A stretch of DNA of 40,426 nt, taken from NCBI GenBank assembly GCA_022842465.1, contig JALHPN010000065.1, positions 1 to 40,426 on the forward strand. Reading direction: 5' to 3'. The number at the start of each line of letters is the position of its first letter. The first letter of the stretch is position 1. Below are positions 18,061-25,578 of the stretch, piece by piece. The translations under genes were made by a program, and so were the position numbers. Source of the DNA: Polyangiaceae bacterium. Lineage in GTDB: Bacteria > Myxococcota_A > Polyangia > Polyangiales > Polyangiaceae. The notes under the pieces are model-generated. The model made no database searches, had not been told where the DNA came from, and saw only the letters and a program-made list of their open reading frames with translations.

Positions 18061-18432
18061 TCAGCTCGGCTCGATCACTCGCGTCTCCTCCTCCAAGGGA
18101 ATGACGGAGATCTTCCTTGCGGCCTCGTCGATGATTCGATCGAGAGCGTTGCGGTGCTCCCCGTCCGGGATCATCCACAACATCGTGGCGGCTCCCGTGA
18201 TGTGGTCGGCGATCTCGATGCTCGCGTTTCGCCGACCCTGAACGAAGCTCACGATCTCGATGACGTTGAAGGCGAGAGAGTTGCTGAGGACGTGGAAAGG
18301 CTTCTCATCCCCCCATACGAGGCCGCATGCGTCCGCAGCGAATTCGATGTTGTTTCGAGCGAGGAGAACGATGGCAGTCGCGAACTCACGGGCATCGGTC
18401 ACGTCGAGGTGAGTATTCATCTTGGTTGGCAT
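18061..18432 (-). CDS. Small hypothetical protein
   Basis: About 123 residues from the ATG at 18432; the ATG at 18420 is equally plausible and neither has a well-spaced ribosome site. The protein is helical with hydrophobic faces (FATAIVLLARNNIEFAADACGL, LAFNVIEIVSFVQG, ITGAATMLWMIPDG) but no clear membrane span. No family recognised. It reads toward the gene at 17971, 89 bases away. Confidence 0.55.
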   Translation of the reverse strand: MPTKMNTHLDVTDAREFATAIVLLARNNIEFAADACGLVWGDEKPFHVLSNSLAFNVIEIVSFVQGRRNASIEIADHITGAATMLWMIPDGEHRNALDRIIDEAARKISVIPLEEETRVIEPS

Positions 18433-18844
18433 CTCCGTGGGGCGACTCTGCCCCCATGTTTTCGAATTACACCGGCGGCTGGTACCCTCCGGCCGTGTAC
18501 GAACAAAAAGGTGAGCGAGGCTGTCGTCGACGGTCGTGCGCGAGTTAACTGCGCGAGACCTCGTCGCGGAGACCTCCACGGCCCACGACGGAAGAGCACC
18601 GGCTGGTGTTCCGGGGCCACCGGAGGGGGCTCATGATCGTCGCCGAGGCCGGTCCGTGATGTTCACCGGTCGCCCTCGGGCGTGGACGATCAGAAATCAG
18701 CAGAACTTCGAGAACATCAGGACGTGAGGCCCGCGTCCCCGCAACTCCCTGCGCTCGCGAAGCTGCCAGGCGTCGTGATGTTCGCCCCCACCATCGGCGC
18801 CGCGAAGTTCACGGACCCAGCGAAAATCCGCGAACATCAGGACC
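18433..18844. other. Gene-free region with tandem dyad module
   Basis: No convincing coding frame. It lies between the divergent genes at 18432 (minus) and 18845 (plus), so it should contain their promoters. The right part (18657-18843) holds the duplicated inverted-repeat module described separately. Confidence 0.6.
18657..18843. repeat. Two tandem copies of a TGATGTTC/GAACATCA dyad
   Basis: TGATGTTC occurs at 18657-18664 and 18776-18783. Its exact inverse GAACATCA occurs at 18712-18719 and 18832-18839. The loops are 47 and 48 bases, and the two modules are offset by 119-120 bases. Both right arms extend to the same 12-mer GAACATCAGGAC (18712-18723 and 18832-18843). The second copy ends one base before the start codon of the ParB-like/methyltransferase gene, covering its ribosome-binding region, which suggests an operator or looping site for that gene. 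Confidence 0.65.
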
Positions 18845-20188
18845 ATGGGGGTCCGCCTACGTCCGCACCCGGCACTCGCCGTCCTGCCGCCGCTCACGCA
18901 ATCGGAGCTTGATGTCGGGGTAGAGCGCGTTCGCCTCTACGGGCAGACGACGGTGATCGAGGTGCTCGCCTCGGGCGAGATCGTCGCCGGCATCGAGGAG
19001 TACGAGGCGTGCCGAGCCGCGAAGGTGACGCCGAAGCTCACGAAGGTCGCTGAGCCGCCTGATGTCGTCGAGTACGTGCTGCGCCGACTCCCACGGAGCC
19101 TGACGAGCCTAGACAGGGCCGTGATTGCCGTCCTCGCCGAAGAGACTTGGAAGACCCTCGGGCGGGAGAGGATGCGCCAGGGCGGGGAGAACTCGGGGAA
19201 GCGAAGGTCGGGATCAAACGTACCGACCCTTGCCTCGGTCGAGCCGACCCGCTGGTACGAGCACGCAGCGCGAATCACGGGGACGACCGCGGGAGCAATC
19301 CGGAGACTCGCCCAGCTACGGCGGACTGCTCCAGATGTGTTCGATGCGGTCCGCGCGCGGAAGCTCGTGGTCCTCGCGGACGCGCGGGATCTCGCGGCGA
19401 ACCTCTCGACGCCCAAGGCTCGGGCCAAGGCACTACGACTCAAGGCAAAGCATCCGCGGCTCCCGTTCTCGCGGCTCGTTGCGCACGTGATGCGCGGGGA
19501 ACGTCCGCCGGTCGCGCGAAGCGAGACCACGGACCATGGAGACCGGTGGACGGTCTTCGAGGGTGACCTCGCCGAACAAGGGAAGCGGGTCGCCGACTCG
19601 TCCATCGACCTCGTCACGGCCGACATCATCTACGGGTCGACCGAAATGGCGGAAGCCGTCGCGAAGCTCGCGCGACGTGTGCTCGCCCCTGGTGGGTACC
19701 TGGCGATGATCGCGGGTCACGAGGTCGTCGGCGCGATCAACGCGCTCGCAAAGCATCTGGAGCCCGTCGCGATCGGCGCGTACCTCATGCCCGGCAACGG
19801 CAACGCGAAGTGGTCCGCGCCCGTCACGCGCTTCGACTCGCTCCCTGTCTTGATGTTCGCGAAGCCCGGCCGGCGTCCCCGGCCGCTCGCTCACCTCGCG
19901 TTCACGTCGAACCACAAGGACGAGACGTGGCACGGCTGGAGCAAGAACGTCGCGGCCATGCAGGACATGATCGCGTCTTGCGTCTCGCCGGGAGCGCGTG
20001 TGCTCGATCCGTGCTGCGGCGGCGGAAGTTCGGCGGAGGCGGCGCTCCGGCACGGTTGTCACTGGATCGGCATCGACGTTGATCGGAAGGCGACCTTCGC
20101 GACACGAAGGCGGCTCGCGGGCGTCGAGAGGGAGCTTGGTGAATCCTCGTCGAAGCCCGCGAGCGTCAGGCGACTCCGCGCCGTCTAG
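18845..20188 (+). CDS. ParB-like domain fused to DNA methyltransferase-like domain
   Basis: A 447-residue fusion. Residues about 5-70 form a ParB/Srx-like N-domain (HPALAVLPPLTQSEL, VIEVLASGEIVAG, EACRAAK). Residues 70-220 are helical and may bind DNA. Residues 232-430 follow the beta-class amino-methyltransferase order: a GDL segment, then motif IV, then the SAM-binding DPCCGGGSSAEAAL (about 388-400). Motif IV, normally DPPY, reads D-I-I-Y (260-263), so catalysis on adenine or cytosine is uncertain. Such fusions occur in phages and mobile elements. The start is chosen at the ParB-like edge; its AGGA is only 2 bases from the ATG. Confidence 0.8.
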   Translation: MGVRLRPHPALAVLPPLTQSELDVGVERVRLYGQTTVIEVLASGEIVAGIEEYEACRAAKVTPKLTKVAEPPDVVEYVLRRLPRSLTSLDRAVIAVLAEETWKTLGRERMRQGGENSGKRRSGSNVPTLASVEPTRWYEHAARITGTTAGAIRRLAQLRRTAPDVFDAVRARKLVVLADARDLAANLSTPKARAKALRLKAKHPRLPFSRLVAHVMRGERPPVARSETTDHGDRWTVFEGDLAEQGKRVADSSIDLVTADIIYGSTEMAEAVAKLARRVLAPGGYLAMIAGHEVVGAINALAKHLEPVAIGAYLMPGNGNAKWSAPVTRFDSLPVLMFAKPGRRPRPLAHLAFTSNHKDETWHGWSKNVAAMQDMIASCVSPGARVLDPCCGGGSSAEAALRHGCHWIGIDVDRKATFATRRRLAGVERELGESSSKPASVRRLRAV

Positions 20189-20511
20189 CGCTCCATCTCC
20201 ATGACGTGGCTCATGACCTCGCAGGGAAACTCATCGGCCATCCCCGCAAGAGTGCGCTCGCGAGACACGCCCAGCATCCGGTTGTGCCTGTAGAACGCCC
20301 GCGCGAAGTCGGGGTGGGTCAGATCACAACTGATGGCCGCCTTGGTGTGCGCCAGCAACCACGCACACGTCTCAATGTCCTCCTCCCTCCATTCGTGGTC
20401 CACATAGATCCACGTGCGGACATTACTCAGCTCGGTCCGATCGTTCTTCGTGCGCTGCGACCCGCTGCCGGGGACGTCACCACGCTCACGACGACGCTTC
20501 GCTTCACCCAT
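20185..20511 (-). CDS. Small hypothetical protein of MGEAKRR type
   Basis: A 108-residue protein. The start at 20511 is well supported: GAGGAGG lies 8 bases upstream and the protein begins with the basic MGEAKRRRER seen in many small phage and element proteins. The rest is helical with Cys and Trp (WREEDIETCAWLLAHTKA) and LTHPDFARAFYRHNRML. No domain recognised. It overlaps the end of the methyltransferase-like gene by 4 bases, convergently. Confidence 0.65.
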   Translation of the reverse strand: MGEAKRRRERGDVPGSGSQRTKNDRTELSNVRTWIYVDHEWREEDIETCAWLLAHTKAAISCDLTHPDFARAFYRHNRMLGVSRERTLAGMADEFPCEVMSHVMEMER

Positions 20512-20751
20512 TATCTTATCCTCCTCGCCGGTTTCTCTCGGCAGTGCGGAGACAACGGGGGCGCAGGGGTGCTCAACCACAAACGCTCGATTTCGAGACG
20601 GGGGCCTGCCCCCCCGGATGGCTTGCCGTGTCGAAGGGGTCGCCCGGACCACGTGCGCGGAACCGCACGGCAGTAGGAGCCGGCTCCCCGACCCCGCCCG
20701 CGGCTCGCCTTCGTGCGAACCGGAAGCAGAACGCTGAAGCGGGGGCGGCTA

Positions 20752-21030
20752 CTACGGTGAACGCTTGGGGTTCGAGAAGAAGCCCCACAGAGTAAGGGCG
20801 CCGCCCGCGAGCATCGCGAGTACGCCGCAGATCCATCCGCCGAACCCTCCAGCCCCGGTGAAGTAGAGCGCGGCGCCCACGCCACCGAGGATCATCCCGA
20901 CGAGGATGAACGGCGGCGCGTCCTCGGTCGTCTTCTCCGCCTTCGAGAACGGAACCCATCCGCACTTCGGGCATGCCTTCGCGGCGTCGGACATCTCGGT
21001 CTTGCAGTCGAGGCACGTCATCAGAGCCAT
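20752..21030 (-). CDS. Zinc-ribbon membrane protein
   Basis: A 92-residue protein. The N-terminus is a zinc ribbon (CLDC and CPKCGW, residues about 7-25). A charged linker and two hydrophobic helices follow (ILVGMILGGVGAALYF and WICGVLAMLAGGALTLWGFF). The ribbon should face the cytosol. GAGGAG lies 6 bases before the ATG. It follows the broken DUF4340-like gene on the same strand with an 11-base gap. Confidence 0.75.
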   Translation of the reverse strand: MALMTCLDCKTEMSDAAKACPKCGWVPFSKAEKTTEDAPPFILVGMILGGVGAALYFTGAGGFGGWICGVLAMLAGGALTLWGFFSNPKRSP

Positions 21031-21040
21031 CGAATTCTCC

Positions 21041-21759
21041 TCAGCGGCGGCAGTCGGTGATGCAGGCGGAGCGTGCGGTCAGACACGCCTCCCCAGCGAC
21101 GTCGTTACCGACGACGCGGGCGCCACACTGGACCCACAGGTCTTGGCAGCGTGAAGCGCAGGCGTCGCCTTCACGCCGTGCCGAAGCCTTGGCGGCCTCA
21201 GCCTGCTCTCGGTTCACCTCGGCCGACCCGAGCCACGAGGCCCCAACGCGATCGTACAAGTAGCTGGAGTAGCCCGAGACGCTGACGATCGAGGGGCTCC
21301 CCTCGAACTTTGCTGCCTGGCCGCGAGCGCCCCCGACTTGCCGAAGGTCACATCGAGCACCTTCTTGCCTCCGCTTGAGGCGACGACGTGAAGCTGCTTC
21401 TCCGGCACGAAGTCGTGCTGCTTCAGCGACTCCGGGTCGGGTCGAGGAATCACGATCTCCTTCGCCTTCAACTCGCCGAGGTTGCTCAGGAGGGACCTGA
21501 CGCTGATCACGTTCGCGGTCCCCGTGACGGGTGCGGTGACCTGCCAGGTCCCGCCCTTCCGTTCGAGGCGGACCTCTGGCTTGCCGGGCGGCCCAATCTG
21601 CACGCTGTCGAGTGCATCGACGTCGAGCTTCAGGTCCGGGAGCGAGGGCTCGGCTTCCTTCGCGCCGGGGCTCGCGCTGGAGTTGCTGCCGTCGCTGCTC
21701 TTGTTGCAGCCCGCAGCGGCAAGCATCGCGATGGTGATCAGAACGGACGCGTGGCGCAT
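21041..21759 (-). pseudogene. DUF4340-like lipoprotein with one-base frameshift
   Basis: The first part (from 21759) has a lipoprotein signal (MLAAAGC), a serine-rich linker and a DUF4340-like body (VQIGPPGKPEVRLERKGGTWQV, FVPEKQLHVV, VLDVTFG). The frame then leaves the family pattern. In the next frame the body resumes (GARGQAAKFEG, SIVSVSGYSSYLYDRVG) and continues to a stop at 21041, with a cysteine-bearing tail (CASRCQDLW). Adding one G to the five-G run (C-run 21330-21334 on the + strand) joins the two parts into a 239-residue protein. It is either a real loss or a homopolymer sequencing error. DUF4340 function is unknown; an envelope protein is likely. Confidence 0.75.
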
Positions 21760-21860
21760 GAGACCTTCCCCTCTCTGTCCCCCATGATCTTCGTGTTCGG
21801 CATCGGGTTCAACCTTTGGGTTGATGGTGGAGACCTCGGAACCCGGCGAGATCCTGTCGG

Positions 21861-22151
21861 GTGGCAGCGGAGACCCCGGAGCGTCTTGTTCGGCGGGTGG
21901 CGCGAAGGATCGCCCAGCTCCGTCGCGCGTCCGGAATGACGCAAGAGCGGATGGCCGAACGCCTTGGGGTATCCGTGCAGTGGGTCTCGCGTGTCGAAAG
22001 CGGCGAGAACCTGACCCTGCATACGCTTGCGAAGCTGGCCCGAATCCTCGGGGTCGAGGTCAACGCGATCTTCGCGAGCGATGTCGTGGAGCCCGCCGAG
22101 GCGAAGCGGAAGAAGCCGGCCCCTCCTCGAAGGCCCACCTCGCGATCGTGA
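21861..22151 (+). CDS. XRE-family helix-turn-helix regulator
   Basis: A 96-residue transcription regulator. The HTH is clear: VARRIAQLRRASGMTQERMAERLGVSVQWVSRVESGENLTLHTLAKLARILGV at about residues 13-64. A short basic tail follows (KRKKPAPPRR). The only suitable start is GTG at 21861. It is divergent from the DUF4340-like gene and probably regulates neighbouring genes. It converges with the minus-strand gene at 22060 by 92 bases. Confidence 0.85.
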   Translation: MAAETPERLVRRVARRIAQLRRASGMTQERMAERLGVSVQWVSRVESGENLTLHTLAKLARILGVEVNAIFASDVVEPAEAKRKKPAPPRRPTSRS

Positions 22152-22377
22152 TCAACGCCTCCGTGAGCCGGGCGTTCGCCGCGGCCTCTACGTCGAGGTA
22201 CATCGCCCACTGCTCGTCATCGAGCACGGCGCGGAGCTGCTCCTGCGCCTTGAGCACGGCGCGCGTCTGACGACGCCAGGTCGGGTCGGCCTGGAGGAGC
22301 GCGTCGAGCGCGTCACCGAGAGCGGTCCGGTCCGCCAAGACGGCGGGGGTCAGGGGAGGACGTCGACGGGCTGCCAC
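22060..22377 (-). CDS. Possible small helical protein
   Basis: About 105 residues from a GTG at 22377, with no clear ribosome site. The middle looks like a real helical protein (ALGDALDALLQADPTW, LKAQEQLRAVLDDEQWAMYLDVEAAANARL), ending in a basic tail that overlaps the XRE gene on the other strand. The overlap may mean it ends elsewhere, or that only one of the two is translated at a time. No family recognised. Confidence 0.45.
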   Translation of the reverse strand: MAARRRPPLTPAVLADRTALGDALDALLQADPTWRRQTRAVLKAQEQLRAVLDDEQWAMYLDVEAAANARLTEALITIARWAFEEGPASSASPRRAPRHRSRRSR

Positions 22378-22457
22378 GAGGGGGAGACAGCGTGCGGGGG
22401 CCGCCGGTCAACCATGCGAGACGTTCGGGCTGAGCCCCCTGCTATCTTCACGCTGAA

Positions 22458-23183
22458 ATGGGCCGCTTCCGCCTACTCCTTAGCGGGTCCTCCCGTGACA
22501 TCGAGCGTCTCGCACGCGATGCGGGGACCGAGCCGTGGAGGATCTCACTCGATGGCGAGGGTCGGTGGGAGGTGCGTTCAGACGAGTTCGACGTGCTGAC
22601 GTCGCCGAACGCAGTTCACGCAGTGGCGGAAGAGCGTCTGGCTGTCCTTGTTCAGGCTGCCGAGATGCTCTGGGGATACGCGCCTGACGTTGTTCTCCAG
22701 AGCGTGCGTGAAGCCGCTCACTCGGTGGGTGAACTCGGGCATGTCTTCCTCAAAGCGGCGCCGGGAGTGTTCTCGGTGAGCACGGCGACCGCATCTTTGA
22801 CGGTCTTCGGTGCAGACGGGAAGGTCAGAGAATCGCCCCCGCTCGTTGTCCCGCTTCAGGCACGTGCCGCGGCGATCCAGCAGCGCGAAGACATCCAGCG
22901 TGCGCTGCGGTTCTGCCGCGAGGGCACGTGGTCCAGTCTCTACAAGGCTTTCGAGCTTATCCAGAACGACGGCGCCATCATGTACCGCGAAGGTTGGTGC
23001 GGGAAGGCCGAGGCGAACCGCTTCACCGGGTCAGCAAACCATCAGAGGGCGAGCGGCGATGACGCGCGGCACGCTGCGATGCGCGGACCGGGACCAACGA
23101 ACCCGCTCACGCTCAAGGACGCCACCTCCTTCGTCCGTCGCCTCGTCGATCGATGGATCGAGCATCGAGCGCGGACGCCATGA
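22458..23183 (+). CDS. Hypothetical protein, first of a coupled cluster
   Basis: A 241-residue protein. The N-terminal half is beta-rich (RFRLLLSG, WRISLDGEGRWEV), then helical (AAEMLWGYAPDVVLQSVREA). A segment WSSLYKAFELIQNDGAIMYREGWCGKAEANRF is followed by a helix near the C-terminus. No known domain recognised. TATCTT nine bases before the ATG could be a -10 box, implying a very short leader, and no ribosome site is visible. Its stop overlaps the next small gene as ATGA. Confidence 0.65.
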   Translation: MGRFRLLLSGSSRDIERLARDAGTEPWRISLDGEGRWEVRSDEFDVLTSPNAVHAVAEERLAVLVQAAEMLWGYAPDVVLQSVREAAHSVGELGHVFLKAAPGVFSVSTATASLTVFGADGKVRESPPLVVPLQARAAAIQQREDIQRALRFCREGTWSSLYKAFELIQNDGAIMYREGWCGKAEANRFTGSANHQRASGDDARHAAMRGPGPTNPLTLKDATSFVRRLVDRWIEHRARTP

Positions 23184-23269
23184 TCAAGAAGCCCAAGGGC
23201 CGCAAACGCGGTCCTCGAACGATCAACTACCGGCCGCGCGCTCGGAGCGAGAAGCCTGGCGGATCTTGA
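23180..23269 (+). CDS. Very small basic ORF, coupled
   Basis: A 29-codon frame, lysine/arginine-rich (MIKKPKGRKRGPRTINYRPR). Its ATG overlaps the preceding stop as ATGA, and its own stop overlaps a TTG start as TTGA. Its reality rests on the overlaps and composition only; no family recognised. Confidence 0.4.
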   Translation: MIKKPKGRKRGPRTINYRPRARSEKPGGS

Positions 23270-23421
23270 GCCGTCACGTCTACGGGCGCACCGAGAAGAT
23301 CCTTCGGCGGAACCGAAAGCTGTGCGCCCGCCTCCTATCGAAGGAGCGACGCAAGATCGACAAGAGGGAGACGGAGATCTCTGCGGGAGAGAAGGACGTC
23401 CTGACCAGCGCGGGGAAATGA
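23266..23421 (+). CDS. Small basic ORF, coupled (TTG start)
   Basis: A 51-codon basic frame (GRTEKILRRNRKLCARLLSKERRKIDK) beginning at a TTG that overlaps the previous stop. It could be a small nucleic-acid-binding protein. It ends as ATGA with the next ORF. No ribosome site of its own is obvious, so translation would depend on coupling. Confidence 0.4.
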   Translation: MSRHVYGRTEKILRRNRKLCARLLSKERRKIDKRETEISAGEKDVLTSAGK

Positions 23422-23516
23422 CCAGCCCCGACGACGACGAGCCCACCGACGGCGTTCCGGAGGGTGCCGAGGCCGAGGCGATGTTCGAGCATGCGGAGCA
23501 CGCGACGATGGTGTGA
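23418..23516 (+). CDS. Small acidic ORF, coupled
   Basis: A 32-codon acidic frame (MTSPDDDEPTDGVPEGAEAE) whose ATG overlaps the previous stop as ATGA. It is the last of three overlapping mini-ORFs after the 22458 gene. Basic then acidic partners could bind each other, but this is inference. Confidence 0.35.
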   Translation: MTSPDDDEPTDGVPEGAEAEAMFEHAEHATMV

Positions 23517-23576
23517 CGAACTCTCCGCCATGGAAGCTCGTTGACCTTCGGCGCAGATCGGCGCGACGCTAGCACC

Positions 23577-23811
23577 GTGGAACGCAAGACGAAAAATGGC
23601 ACGGGCACCGCATCCGTAGGCCGGATCGCGTCGAGATCGCCTTCGAGGGGAAGGACGAGCGGCTCATCGGTAGGCTCCGCGTAGAGCCTCGAAGGATATG
23701 TGGGGCGACAAGAAGACGAGCAAGTGGCGCCGCGTGCGTCTCGCGGATTTCATCGAGTGGATCAATGACCCAAGAACAGCAAGCTCGTCACGAGATAGCT
23801 TCTGCTCCTGA
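23577..23811 (+). pseudogene. Probable remnant of a small gene, frameshifted
   Basis: Between 23573 and about 23698 one frame reads like a protein (WHGHRIRRPDRVEIAFEG, DERLIGRLRVEPRRI). From 23698 the next frame continues in the same style (WGDKKTSKWRRVRLADFIEWI) to a stop at 23811. Restoring one base near 23699 joins them. A second break between the GTG at 23577 and the first segment is possible. No family recognised. The rest of 23517-23950 shows nothing I can support, apart from the expected promoter area for the gene at 23951. Confidence 0.35.
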
Positions 23812-23950
23812 CGTTGCATGCGTGGCGCCCCCGGTGGGACTAGCGGGACACAGGGTCGCGAACGCAGGAGGACGCAGCGATTCGTCGGCGTCTCCCCGCG
23901 GGTACGGTGAGAGTTTTGCCTAGAATCGACGACTCAGGCTGGGGGACCGC

Positions 23951-24859
23951 GTGACGACGAACCAGAGTGACGCGTTTCTGAAGTTCATCGCGGCAGCACG
24001 TGAACTGCTCGGTCCAGGCGACCAGCCGAGGCCCTCTGATGCGCGAACACATGCTCGCGCCCCCGTGGGCGACGAAGGTGCCGTCGTCGATCGATTCACC
24101 GGATTTCTGTCCGAAGCGCGTCCCCTCGCGACGAGGGCTTCGCGTGCGTATCTCACCTGGTTCGCGCCTCATGCGGCTCGTATTCGAGCGCAGCTGGTGC
24201 CAGACGACCTGATTTTGGTGGCGGGCCATCGGCACGTCGAGAACTGCTACACGCGGCTTGTGGCATGGGCGCTCGGCTACAAGAACCCGTCGCCGATCGC
24301 GGAGGCCATCCAGCGACGTTGGCTGCGCCGTCTGCTGCCGCTTGATCGAGTTCCCAACCCGCTGCGCGTGATCCAACAGCTTCAGACGGATGACGGCGGC
24401 ACCCCTGACCTCGCCCTTCTGGGAGACGACCTCGTTGTCGTGGTCGAAGCGAAGACACGCACCGCCGAGCACGAGGCTGCGCAGACGGGGCGTCCTCAGA
24501 CGGAAGCGTATCTTGAAGCAACACGGGAAGCGCTGCGAGTGCCAGCGGATGCGCCAGGATGGGTGATCTACCTGACTATGCGAGGTGACGAGCCTGCGAA
24601 CAAAGCCGCCGTCGCGACTACGTTTGTCGAGCTTGCACTTGTGATCCTCGAAGCCCTGGATGGGGTATCGGCTGAGAACGCGTGGCCCTACCGCTCCCTC
24701 GCCTCTCACTGGCTGTTGCACGCAGCGCCTGGCGTATCGGTGAGCGATGTCGCTGCGCTTGCGTGCGCGGAGTCGCTTGCGGAAGGGGAGTTGCTTCGTC
24801 AGCTCGCCCAGGTCGCGCGCCTCGAACGATTCGTTCCTACAAGGGAGGGCCAAGCATGA
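23951..24859 (+). CDS. PD-(D/E)XK nuclease-family protein
   Basis: A 302-residue protein with a restriction-endonuclease-like core. Candidate active-site residues are Glu98 (HVENCYTRL), Asp153 (TPDLALLG), Glu166 and Lys168 (VVVVEAKTRT), followed by a conserved-looking glutamine and tyrosine (QTGRPQTEAYLEA). The order E...D...ExK and the RLVAWALG helix resemble the PDDEXK_4-type nucleases found in defence and repair loci. It would cut DNA in the cytosol. Start GTG at 23951 with only a weak G-rich ribosome site. The stop overlaps the following gene as ATGA, so the two proteins are made together. Confidence 0.75.
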   Translation: MTTNQSDAFLKFIAAARELLGPGDQPRPSDARTHARAPVGDEGAVVDRFTGFLSEARPLATRASRAYLTWFAPHAARIRAQLVPDDLILVAGHRHVENCYTRLVAWALGYKNPSPIAEAIQRRWLRRLLPLDRVPNPLRVIQQLQTDDGGTPDLALLGDDLVVVVEAKTRTAEHEAAQTGRPQTEAYLEATREALRVPADAPGWVIYLTMRGDEPANKAAVATTFVELALVILEALDGVSAENAWPYRSLASHWLLHAAPGVSVSDVAALACAESLAEGELLRQLAQVARLERFVPTREGQA

Positions 24860-25377
24860 CATTTCCAGGCTTCTCGGAGGCCGCGCGCCTCTACGCCGCA
24901 AACATCGAAGTCGTTCGCGAGATGCAGAAGGCCTACAAGACAGATGTGTTGGCATGCCTCGAATCTCTTGAGCGGGAGCTTCAGCGCCTCCTCGCGCCCG
25001 AGGAGCTGAACGTCTACGAGACCAAGGACAAGAACCGCTACCTGTGGCTCGGCAAGAAGCAACCGCGGGGGGAGGTTCCGTACCTATGGTTCACGAACTA
25101 CGACCCGGACGAAATCGATCACCAAGGCGTGGTGCTGACCGCCGGTTACGACCCGAAGGACGACGGCGTCCTCGAAGGGCTCCATGAGCTACGCGCCCGG
25201 CGCGAAGATCTCGGGCTTGAACCGATCGAGGGAACGAGCCGCTACTACATCTTCTCGGTCTCCATCGACTTCGCCGGTGAAGACTTTGTCGACGTGGGGG
25301 CACGGCACCTGGCCGAAGTCCTGAAAGAGATGAACGAGGTCGCTCGTGCGATTCGTGGTCGGAAGCGAACGCGTTAG
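24856..25377 (+). CDS. Hypothetical partner of the PD-(D/E)XK nuclease
   Basis: A 173-residue protein with a strong ribosome site (GGGAGGG, 5 bases from the ATG at 24856). The N-terminal half is helical and coiled-coil-like (VREMQKAYKTDVLACLESLERELQRLL). The rest alternates strands and acidic loops (RYLWLGKK, VPYLWFTNYDPDEIDHQ, YYIFSVSIDFAGEDFVDVG) and ends in a basic tail. No domain recognised. Coupling to the nuclease suggests a subunit, a specificity factor or an inhibitor. Confidence 0.7.
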   Translation: MTFPGFSEAARLYAANIEVVREMQKAYKTDVLACLESLERELQRLLAPEELNVYETKDKNRYLWLGKKQPRGEVPYLWFTNYDPDEIDHQGVVLTAGYDPKDDGVLEGLHELRARREDLGLEPIEGTSRYYIFSVSIDFAGEDFVDVGARHLAEVLKEMNEVARAIRGRKRTR

Positions 25378-25557
25378 TCGATCCGAGCAACCGAGGTCAG
25401 GTCGCGTACGCTGAGAGATCATGCGCATCGTCACCTGGACGATGGGCTGCGGGCCGCGAGCGCGTCGACGAAGGTGGGCCGCAACGATCCCTGCCCGTGC
25501 GGCTCGGGGAAGAAGTACAAGAAGTGCTGCGCAGGGGCGGCGGCGGGAGCGAACTGA
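25378..25557 (+). pseudogene. SEC-C zinc-motif fragment
   Basis: The frame open from 25378 to the stop at 25555-25557 ends in a textbook SEC-C motif ([18 protein letters not shown]), which binds zinc at the C-terminus of SecA and many other proteins. No ATG exists in the open part; a GTG at 25474 would give only the motif itself. It is probably the tail of a lost larger gene, though a mini-protein is possible. Confidence 0.5.
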
Positions 25558-25578
25558 CGCACGGACCGTCCTCGATGG

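Noticed and set aside
20600..20615. GGGGG/CCCCC hairpin as a terminator
   Set aside because: No T-run follows on either strand and the arms are plain G/C runs; too weak to call.
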